From: Arcicella sp034519515
Lineage (GTDB): Bacteria > Bacteroidota > Bacteroidia > Cytophagales > Spirosomataceae
Length of the DNA: 64,000 nt
Direction of reading: 5' to 3'
Assembly: GCA_034519515.1 (NCBI GenBank)
Contig: JAXHOK010000051.1
Span: forward strand, 122,599-186,598
The notes below the pieces were generated by a model. It did no database searches, was not told where the DNA came from, and saw only the letters and a program-made list of their open reading frames with translations. The position numbers and the translations under genes were made by a program. Every line of letters starts with the position of its first letter. The stretch's first letter is position 1. Shown one piece after another: positions 1 through 6,489 of the stretch.

Positions 1-119
1 ATTAGTAACCCTACCACAAAACCATTGGAACTAAGCAATTCAATCTTCAATAAAACTATCATAAATGATAGAGGTATGAAAATACAAATGTAAAAGAATA
101 ATAGTTTATGTAAGTTCAT
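1..119 (-). CDS. Membrane protein, N-terminal fragment (runs off window)
   Basis: An open frame starts with ATG at 119 on the minus strand and stays open to the window edge (39 codons). The residues seen are almost all hydrophobic (MNLHKLLFFYICIFIPLSF, then a second hydrophobic stretch), as in a first membrane segment. It lies downstream of the broken lipoprotein/peptide gene on the same strand, so the two may once have been one locus. The family cannot be named from this fragment. The call rests only on the open frame and its hydrophobicity. Confidence 0.4.
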   Translation of the reverse strand, partial: MNLHKLLFFYICIFIPLSFMIVLLKIELLSSNGFVVGLL

Positions 120-230
120 GTTGATACATTTTAAAATGTTGGAAAAAATGTGCAATTTGTATTCACTTGAAAACATATTTTTGTGCAAAAGTATTGCATT
201 TTCACGTGCATTTCAGCTTTACAATAATAT

Positions 231-381
231 TTATTGAATACAATTACCTACGGCACAAGCTGCTGCAATCGCAACCGCTGTTTGAGGAAGAAAAGCAGTT
301 TGCACAAAAACATAAACAGAAGCCCATCCATGAGCTGAATAAGCATTACTGACGCAATTTGCAACAGCCTGACCACAGTGC
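231..381 (-). pseudogene. C-terminal remnant of a small Cys/Ala-rich protein cut off by the IS
   Basis: On the minus strand, immediately after the IS end, a frame reads HCGQAVANCVSNAYSAHGWA and continues through an Ala-rich stretch to AAACAVGNCIQ and a TAA stop at 231-233. It has four Cys and reads like the C-terminus of a real small protein, better than the weak plus-strand frame across the same bases. It has no start and directly abuts the IS. It is probably the other end of the gene at 1552-2098, but the reading frames do not join simply across the IS and no target duplication is present, so some sequence may have been lost. The Cys/Ala-rich tail recalls bacteriocin-like or secreted peptides; that is inference only. 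Confidence 0.45.
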
Positions 382-1551
382 AGGGCTACCGCACCAAATT
401 AGGCACTTTTTAGAATTTCCATCATAAAACCATTGTCTCTTGATGCTTTCTTACGTTTTCTTTTCAAACTTATCTTACTTGGTTCGTGTGTGAGTAAAAA
501 AAGTCCAAACTTTCGAAAAATATTTAGGTTCATTGGACCATTATCTTTTCTCACTCTTGAATCATCTTCTCTAAATGTTAAGTCTAAGTGCCAATGTAAT
601 CCATTCTCAATTCCCCAATGCCCTCGAATTAGATTCGCATATTTTTCGGGAGAATCATCTGTTAAACTACTGATATAGATACGTTTATGAACACTTTCTT
701 TATTATTTATAATGCGAGTAGATTCTACTAAAACAATCGAATTTAATTTTTTCCAGTCATCACCAGCATCCAAATAATCTACCCTTTTTGTGGCATAAAC
801 TACCCTTTTTTCTCCTCTCCCGTGATCTTTACTAATCTGTTCATAACATGGCAAATGTTGTTTATTTTTCTCCAAATACTCATTAATCTGTTGGAAAAGT
901 TCCCCTTGATTTTCTTTCAAGGCAATGATATAATCCGCTTTTTTCTCAATAATCTTTTCAATAATGACTTTTTGACAACCAATTGCGTCAATGCTAACAA
1001 TGCCTCCCTCACAATCTAAATCCTCTAATAAACGGGGAATAGCCGTTATTTCATTTGATTTTTTATCCACTTGGACTTGCCCAAAACTTATACTTTCCTC
1101 TGATAACCAAGCACTTACCACTTGAACAGTAGCGTGTTTTTTTCCGAAAGGTATCGTCCCTCGCATCTCTTTACCATCAATTCTGATATGTTTCTGCTCA
1201 ACAGTTTCAAGAATCTCTTTGCACGCTGAACGCAAAGATTTTTCTAATTCTGAGGGTTTGAGAAATCGTACAACACGACTCAATGTATCTTCTGAGGGAA
1301 TCCCGCCAAGCAAGAGTAATCCCAATTCTTCTTTTAAAAATACCTCCTTATCTTTGGCATAATCTTCAATCTCTGGGAAATCGCTACAATCAGCTAATGT
1401 TCCAAGAAGGACTATGATTAAAATATCGCTCAATTCGTGTAAACAACGACCTTTTACTCGAAAATCTTTGACTTCTGTGAAATGTTTTTGTAAGTTCATC
1501 TGACAAAAGTACAAAAATTAGTAAAATCGCCCGTTTTGGTGCGGTAGCCCT
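382..1551. mobile_element. ISAs1-family insertion sequence
   Basis: A complete element bounded by perfect 17-bp inverted repeats: AGGGCTACCGCACCAAA at 382-398 and its reverse complement at 1535-1551. It carries one full-length transposase gene on the minus strand. The 8-10 bp target duplication expected for ISAs1 elements is not present: the flanks (ccacagtgc on the left, aaccataca on the right) do not match. That suggests a deletion beside the element, or recombination between two copies, after insertion. The element disrupts the lipoprotein gene that starts at 2098. Confidence 0.9.
399..1499 (-). CDS. ISAs1-family transposase
   Basis: Transposase of the ISAs1 (H-repeat-associated) family, about 366 residues, a normal full length. 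The N-terminus (VKDFRVKGRCLHELSDIL) matches the family's conserved region for reducing and diversifying host sequence contacts, followed by DDE-domain stretches such as HIRIDGKEMRGT, SIDAIGCQKVI, YIIALKENQ and the C-terminal RGHWGIENGLHWHLDLTFRED. The ATG at 1499 is preferred to a TTG 15 bases upstream. The frame is intact, so the element may still be active. The stop lies just inside the left inverted repeat. Confidence 0.93.
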   Translation of the reverse strand: MNLQKHFTEVKDFRVKGRCLHELSDILIIVLLGTLADCSDFPEIEDYAKDKEVFLKEELGLLLLGGIPSEDTLSRVVRFLKPSELEKSLRSACKEILETVEQKHIRIDGKEMRGTIPFGKKHATVQVVSAWLSEESISFGQVQVDKKSNEITAIPRLLEDLDCEGGIVSIDAIGCQKVIIEKIIEKKADYIIALKENQGELFQQINEYLEKNKQHLPCYEQISKDHGRGEKRVVYATKRVDYLDAGDDWKKLNSIVLVESTRIINNKESVHKRIYISSLTDDSPEKYANLIRGHWGIENGLHWHLDLTFREDDSRVRKDNGPMNLNIFRKFGLFLLTHEPSKISLKRKRKKASRDNGFMMEILKSA

Positions 1552-2098
1552 AACCATACATAGTCTTTGAAGATTTATTAGAATAAACGTCAACGACTTT
1601 TGAAAACGTTTCATCTTTACCATTTTCAATAATCACTTTCTGTCCATCATTAATTAATCCATAATCAATACTTCTCCCTTGAATACATTTTACTAACATT
1701 GGACTCAATAGCTCATTCTTCGAATTCCTAAATACAACCAGTGAATAAATTGTATTGCCATCCAGAGAATTTTTATAGTTTACACTAAATGCCTCTGCCT
1801 CAGAACCGCTTTTAACGCTCTTGTAAAGAATATTAAAGTCGAAATCTTGAATATCTACGTTTGATAATCCCTGTGCTACGCCCATTTTTTTCAATGACTT
1901 ATTTGATTGAGTAAATAAGTCGAGGATTTTTTTTAAAAGTACGCTATCATTAACTTTGGATATGACAACTTCTTGAGATTGACTTAATATTTCTTCCTAT
2001 GAAGAAGGGGAAAGATTTGCATCATTTTCTAACTTATTGGTACATGAAATTACAATAAATAATGATAAAATGAACAATGATTTTATTGATTTTTTCAT
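1552..2098 (-). pseudogene. Small lipoprotein gene, broken by in-frame stop and IS insertion
   Basis: The ATG at 2098 starts a lipoprotein signal peptide (MKKSIKSLFILSLFIVIS then Cys). The frame reads 33 codons to a TAG at 1997-1999, then continues in the same frame through VNDSVLLKKILDLF, GVAQGLSNVDIQDFDFNILY and SLVVFRNSKNELLSP until the ISAs1 element cuts it at 1551/1552. Continued coding character after the stop shows recent decay. A Cys/Ala-rich tail beyond the IS (231-381) is probably the original 3' end. The product was probably a periplasmic or surface-anchored lipoprotein with a Cys-rich C-terminus. Its function is not recognised. Confidence 0.65.
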
Positions 2099-2238
2099 TT
2101 CGTAAAATTTTTAAAATTAAACTGCCTACTCAATCAAAGGTCTTTTCGACTACCACCTGTCGTTGCAACTAACAATACAAAATTACAAGACAATTAACAG
2201 AAAGTAAATACTACCAAAGTACCATTTTAGTACCACGT

Positions 2239-2484
2239 TTATGTTACTTTGGTAGCATACCATTCTTTAAATTTCATCAAAAATCTATTCATGGCTTGTT
2301 TGCCTTTTATACCTAATTTTTTCATGCAATTTTGTCGGTGGCGTTTTACAGTAGTTTCCGCAATATTGAGATTATCTGCAATTTTTTTATTTAAATATCC
2401 CTCAGAGGCAAGATAAAGGACTTCTATTTCTCGGCGAGTGAATTCTATCTCACGCCCGTCAGTGTTAGAAGGGTTTAATTCCAT
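2239..2484 (-). CDS. Stand-alone LuxR-type HTH regulator
   Basis: An 81-residue protein made of little more than a GerE/LuxR helix-turn-helix domain. The signature runs from FTRREIEVLYLASEGYLNKK through IADNLNIAETTVKRHRQN to CMKKLGIKGKQ. There is no receiver or sensor domain, so it either binds DNA constitutively or is regulated by a partner. It starts at an ATG (2484) with no close upstream gene; the next gene downstream is the broken lipoprotein at 2098. Single-domain LuxR proteins are common in Bacteroidota. Its targets are unknown. Confidence 0.8.
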   Translation of the reverse strand: MELNPSNTDGREIEFTRREIEVLYLASEGYLNKKIADNLNIAETTVKRHRQNCMKKLGIKGKQAMNRFLMKFKEWYATKVT

Positions 2485-2523
2485 AGGGTTTATTAATCGT
2501 TTAAAAGGCTTTAATTAAATTTT

Positions 2524-2689
2524 AGAAGCCGTTTTAAAATATATTCTGAATAAAGTCTGATTGTATTTTTTGAGTAGCGGAATCATATTTTTTTAAGGAA
2601 TATACAGCGTATCTTGTGTAAAAAATATGGTTTCGATAGTCACAATAAGACAATCAGAATTTGTCGTAAGATATTTTAAAACGGCTTCT
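2524..2689. repeat. 166-bp imperfect palindrome, MITE-like
   Basis: The ends are perfect 19-bp inverted repeats: AGAAGCCGTTTTAAAATAT at 2524-2542 and its reverse complement at 2671-2689. Inside them the arms stay partly complementary almost to the centre (for example TCTGATTGT and CATATTTTTT recur in both arms on opposite strands), so the whole segment could fold into one long hairpin. It holds no reading frame. No clear target duplication was found. A non-autonomous MITE or a hairpin-forming RNA are the main readings. Confidence 0.6.
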
Positions 2690-3024
2690 TAAGAATATTA
2701 TGATAAATATAGAAACTTATTTTGTTATTTCAATTGCAATTTTATACGATTATAGAAAAATAAAGCTACGGAGGGGGGGGCTAATATGTTGATAATCAAA
2801 TAGTTAAAAAGAAAGAAATCCATGAAGACATTTTCATGGATTTTGGCCAATAAATGAAGGAGTTAGTAAACGGTACTTAGTTAGTTTTATGAGTAATTTC
2901 ATTAAAAATCCAACCCCCCATAAAAGACAAAAGGAGACGTTAAAAACGTCCCCCTGTGCAAATTAATAGTTCTACACCTATTATCTTTAAATATGTACTA
3001 TATTATATTTTTTTGGTCTGGATT
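2690..3024. other. AT-rich intergenic stretch, no gene seen
   Basis: No frame with coding character. It contains a run of eight G at 2773-2780 and a short hairpin around 2935-2955 (GACGT-taaaa-ACGTC) that could be a weak terminator or a relic. Confidence 0.5.
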
Positions 3025-3057
3025 CTAAAAACATGGGGCAACAAGGGTTGCCCCTGT
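3025..3057 (-). terminator. Rho-independent terminator of the LytTR gene
   Basis: On the minus strand, 60 bases after the stop at 3118, a perfect 8-bp stem (GGGGCAAC / GTTGCCCC at 3035-3042 and 3047-3054, 4-base loop) is followed by ATGTTTTTAG. Outer ACA/TGT bases lengthen the stem. Confidence 0.8.
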
Positions 3058-3117
3058 TTCCTAAATACCTAACCACTAATTTCAAATTATTTTGCTAAGT
3101 TATAGCAAGATTTTCAA

Positions 3118-3561
3118 TTAAGCTAATTCGGCAAATTCCATGTAATTTCTTGTCTTTTCCAGAAAATCCTTTTTCTTTCTTCTCGAAACTGAAATTTTTT
3201 TTCCGTCTTTCAGTTGAACAAACATCTCCTCTTTAACATCGAACTGAATAAGATAGTTCAAGTTAATAGCAAATGATTTGTGAACCCTAACAAACAATTC
3301 CGCATCTAATTTAGCTAAAAAATCTTTCATTGTACGAGAAACTAACAATTTTTTTCCATTATTAAAATAAAACATGGTATAGTTGCTGATAGCTTCGAGG
3401 TGGCTGATGTCTTTCCATGCCACTGTCATTGTTTTTTTACAGGATATTGGTAGTGAAATACTCCGCTCTTTTAATAAAATATTTTCTTTGCCAAAAGTCG
3501 TAAATTCACTTCTAAAATTGTGTGGCACAAAAGTATTGAAATTCGTTAGTGCTGTTACCAT
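3118..3561 (-). CDS. LytTR-domain DNA-binding protein without receiver
   Basis: A 147-residue protein whose residues from about 45 to 140 form a LytTR DNA-binding domain: KDISHLEAISNYTMFYFNNG, LVSRTMKDFLAKL, the typical FVRVHKSFAINLNYL, and KISVSRRKKKDFLE. The ~40 residues before it match nothing I recognise. LytTR domains bind direct repeats in promoters and are usually fused to a response-regulator receiver, which is missing here. The gene is monocistronic with its own terminator. The ATG at 3561 is the only good start. The neighbouring response regulator and LuxR-type gene make this a cluster of small regulators; a functional link is inference. Confidence 0.85.
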   Translation of the reverse strand: MVTALTNFNTFVPHNFRSEFTTFGKENILLKERSISLPISCKKTMTVAWKDISHLEAISNYTMFYFNNGKKLLVSRTMKDFLAKLDAELFVRVHKSFAINLNYLIQFDVKEEMFVQLKDGKKISVSRRKKKDFLEKTRNYMEFAELA

Positions 3562-3680
3562 GATAGTTTATTAGTTTAGTTTGTTCCATAAATCGTATCT
3601 ATCAAAGTGGTTAGTAATAATTCTGATGCAAAGTTGCAGTGTTTTAAATTACCTGTCAATCACATGATAGTATGATATTG

Positions 3681-4328
3681 TTAAACTATACTTTCATGAA
3701 TTGCTTTCGCAACGGCTTCAGTTTGCGAATGTACGTGCAACTTATCGTATATTTTTTTGATATGAGTACGAACAGTATCAATACTGATGCCACATTTATC
3801 GGCAATCATTTTATAACTGTTTCCTTTAACTAATAAATTCAAAATTTCTGTTTCACGCTCCGTCAATTTGTACGAAACATTATCGGCAGTACGTTGCTGA
3901 GGAGGCAGCATTTGTAAAACCTTGCGGGCAACACTTGATGTCATGGGTGCTCCTCCATGGTAAGCATCATTAATTGACTCTAAAAGTTTAGCGGGTGGTG
4001 TTCTTTTCAAGAGATAACCTACAGCCCCTGAACAAATTGCTTCAAAAATATTTTCGTTATCCTCAAAGACCGTAAACATCAAAACATTAGTTTGCGGGGC
4101 AACTTTTTTGATGGCTTTTAATCCCTTCAGACCATTGACCACGGGCATATCAATATCCATCAATACTACGTCGGGGCGAAGTTCTAATACTTGGTCTGCC
4201 GCTCGCTCACAATTCACGAAAGTCCCTACTAATTCAAAACCCATTGAACCACGTAATAACACAGAAAGGCTTTCCCGCAAGTCTGGATTGTCTTCATATA
4301 CTACAATTCTGATGGCTGATGAATTCAT
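3681..4328 (-). CDS. NarL/FixJ-family response regulator
   Basis: A 215-residue two-component response regulator. The receiver domain (about residues 6-125) has the acidic pair E12/D13, phospho-acceptor D58 in VVLMDIDMP, T86 and K108, so all phosphorylation residues are present. The C-terminus (about 150-212) is a LuxR-type HTH: LTERETEILNLLVKGNSYKM followed by IADKCGISIDTVRTHIKKIY. No histidine kinase gene is adjacent, so the partner must be encoded elsewhere. The start is ATG at 4328; about 240 AT-rich bases separate it from the divergent gene at 4572. Confidence 0.93.
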   Translation of the reverse strand: MNSSAIRIVVYEDNPDLRESLSVLLRGSMGFELVGTFVNCERAADQVLELRPDVVLMDIDMPVVNGLKGLKAIKKVAPQTNVLMFTVFEDNENIFEAICSGAVGYLLKRTPPAKLLESINDAYHGGAPMTSSVARKVLQMLPPQQRTADNVSYKLTERETEILNLLVKGNSYKMIADKCGISIDTVRTHIKKIYDKLHVHSQTEAVAKAIHESIV

Positions 4329-4571
4329 GTTATCGAATAAAGTGTTTTATTGTTTTAATTGCAATATTAACTAATTTATTTGTTAATTGGTATCACATAA
4401 TTAGGTGATATTTGGGGTTCTGAGGTTGGATATTAGGGGTTGGGGTGTTAGAGTTGTACACTACATCCAGTAGCTTTATTTATAAGAATGCTATATTTTT
4501 TGTATTTTTGGTTTTCAATTATTCAAAAATAGACATTTCTTTGAAAGTGTTTATTACAAAATCCATTAATC

Positions 4572-5147
4572 GTGAAAAAATATTACGTTGTCCTTGCTAT
4601 TGTTATTACGTCTTCCTTATTGATTACTTGCGGACATAAAAAGCAGGAATCTCAAACTGAAACTTCCGCTCCCGCTGATTCATCCGTTAAAAGGGTATCT
4701 ATTGAAAATTACAGTATGATTTTCAAGCAAATCATGAAATCAGATGCTGGCATGGCTCGTGGTGTGAGCATTGGCGATAAAATAGAAACGCTCCAAGAAA
4801 CCATTTTACCTTCTGAAATTCAACCTGAAAGTGGTAAAAGTTTTACTGCTTATTTTGATGGTTCAGATTTGAATTTTGCAGATATTATTTACTCGAACAA
4901 TGCAGAAAATAATATTAGTGCTATTTCGATTGATATCTTTATCGAGAACAAGACGGAAGTTGATAGTTTAATGAATGAATTTGTTGATTTTTTTGATAAA
5001 AAATATGGAAAAGGAAAAGGTATTTCTAAAATGAAGACTTGGCAAATATCTGATGGCAATAACTTGATGGTTCAAGATGTCAGTACGGAAAAAGATCCTG
5101 GATTGAAGATTATTTTTGCCAAAAATGGAGATAAATTATTGCAGTAA
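4572..5147 (+). CDS. Lipoprotein of unknown function
   Basis: A 191-residue protein with a lipoprotein signal peptide (KKYYVVLAIVITSSLLIT then Cys20) followed by a Gln/Ser/Thr-rich linker. The start is GTG at 4572, the only one that places the signal peptide at the N-terminus. The mature part alternates charged and hydrophobic residues (ISIDIFIENKTEVDSLMNEF, FDKKYGKGKG), suggesting a compact alpha/beta periplasmic domain. No family recognised. The gene is alone, divergent from the response regulator and about 100 bases upstream of the aminotransferase-fold gene. Confidence 0.75.
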   Translation: MKKYYVVLAIVITSSLLITCGHKKQESQTETSAPADSSVKRVSIENYSMIFKQIMKSDAGMARGVSIGDKIETLQETILPSEIQPESGKSFTAYFDGSDLNFADIIYSNNAENNISAISIDIFIENKTEVDSLMNEFVDFFDKKYGKGKGISKMKTWQISDGNNLMVQDVSTEKDPGLKIIFAKNGDKLLQ

Positions 5148-5243
5148 AGTTTATGAGTTTAACGTTCATGGGTTTATTAGCAAAACTTAAAAGAACAAAT
5201 CGATACGCTTTTCTTATAATCTGATAAACTTTCAACTAAAACT

Positions 5244-6416
5244 ATGCTTACCTGCCAAAAATCACTATTCAATCTTGATGAAGGTGTCCATTATATTTCT
5301 TGTGCTACGATGTCGCCCAATCTAAAATCAGTTGAACAAGCTGGTTTTGAGGGGATTATGCGTAAATCTAAGCCTCATCTTATCACACAAGAAACATTTT
5401 TTGAGACGACCGAACCCGTTAAAAAACTTTTTGCTCAACTCATTAATTGTCCTGATTCAGACCGCATTGCCTTGATTCCTTCAACTTCCTACGGCATGGC
5501 TATCGTGGCTCGTAATTTAGGATTCAAACCAAACTTACAAGCGGGTCAAGAAATCTTGATGGTACATGAAGAATTCCCTTCGGATGTGTATGCGTGGGAA
5601 GGAGTTTGCACGGAAAAAGGGTTGATTACCAAAACGATTTCGCCGCCTCAAATACTGGAAAATAGAGGAAAGATTTGGAACGAAACCTTAATAAGTTCCA
5701 TCAATGCGAATACGTGTATGGTTGTGATTTCACCAACACACTGGGCGGATGGCACACGGTTTGATTTGGAAGTAATTGGTCGTCAATGTAGGTTATACGG
5801 AGCATTATTTGTTATTGATGGAACACAATCTACAGGAGCGTTACCCATTGATATTCAGTCATTTAAACCTGATGCTTTGATAAATGTGGGCTATAAATGG
5901 TTATTGGGACCATATTCCTCGGGAGTGGCTTATTTTGGGGAATACTTTGATACGGGTTCACCCATTGAACGCAATTGGATAAACCGTGTGGGTTCGGAAG
6001 AATTCAAAAATTTGGTCAATTATCAAGACCATTATCGCCCCAAAGCTGACCGTTATAATGTGGGTGAAAGAAGTAATTTTATCTTAAATCCGATGATGGT
6101 TGCTGCTATGACCCAAATCTTAGGTTGGGGCGTTGATAATATTCAAAATTATTGCAAAAATCTTTTGGAAGAACCCTTAAAAATACTTCAAGAAAAAGGC
6201 TTTTGGGTTGAAGATGAGACATTTAGAAGTAATCATTTGGTGGGTTTACGACTTCCTATGGGTGCGGATGTGAGCAAGATTCAAGCTGAAATGAAAAAAC
6301 GAAATGTGATACTTTCATTTAGAGGTGAAGCTATCAGAATTTCTCCCAATGTTTATAATGACCAGAATGATATTGATATGATGGTTGATGGACTTTTGGC
6401 GGGAATAAAGTCGTAA
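5244..6416 (+). CDS. Aminotransferase class V-fold PLP enzyme
   Basis: A 390-residue protein of the class V aminotransferase fold (the cysteine desulfurase / isopenicillin-N-epimerase-like group). The PLP site is complete: STSYGMAIVA for the phosphate region near residue 80, IDGTQSTGALP with Asp192 and Gln195 for the pyridine ring, and Lys218 in NVGYKWLLGPYSSG for the Schiff base. There is no conserved active-site Cys loop of the SufS/IscS kind, so it is more likely an epimerase, lyase or kynureninase-like enzyme than a desulfurase. The substrate cannot be named. It stands alone and converges on the oxidoreductase gene. Confidence 0.85.
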   Translation: MLTCQKSLFNLDEGVHYISCATMSPNLKSVEQAGFEGIMRKSKPHLITQETFFETTEPVKKLFAQLINCPDSDRIALIPSTSYGMAIVARNLGFKPNLQAGQEILMVHEEFPSDVYAWEGVCTEKGLITKTISPPQILENRGKIWNETLISSINANTCMVVISPTHWADGTRFDLEVIGRQCRLYGALFVIDGTQSTGALPIDIQSFKPDALINVGYKWLLGPYSSGVAYFGEYFDTGSPIERNWINRVGSEEFKNLVNYQDHYRPKADRYNVGERSNFILNPMMVAAMTQILGWGVDNIQNYCKNLLEEPLKILQEKGFWVEDETFRSNHLVGLRLPMGADVSKIQAEMKKRNVILSFRGEAIRISPNVYNDQNDIDMMVDGLLAGIKS

Positions 6417-6423
6417 GTCTTTG

Positions 6424-6476
6424 AGTTGAATGTCATAAGTAATACTATCTTAATTTATAACTTACGACATTCAACT
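6424..6476. repeat. Inverted repeat between convergent genes
   Basis: AGTTGAATGTCATAAGT at 6424-6440 and its near-perfect reverse complement (one mismatch) at 6460-6476 lie between two convergent gene ends. It could serve as a bidirectional terminator, though the U-tracts are weak. Confidence 0.45.
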
Positions 6477-6489
6477 TGTGACTTTTAAA

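Noticed and set aside
167..352. 61-codon plus-strand frame
   Set aside because: The opposite strand carries a better protein-like frame ending in a natural stop; the plus frame has no signal or leader.
382..1551. Target site duplication of the ISAs1 element
   Set aside because: 8-10 bases on both sides were compared and do not match.
2773..2780. Run of eight G as a phase-variation tract
   Set aside because: It lies in no coding region and no promoter could be placed around it.
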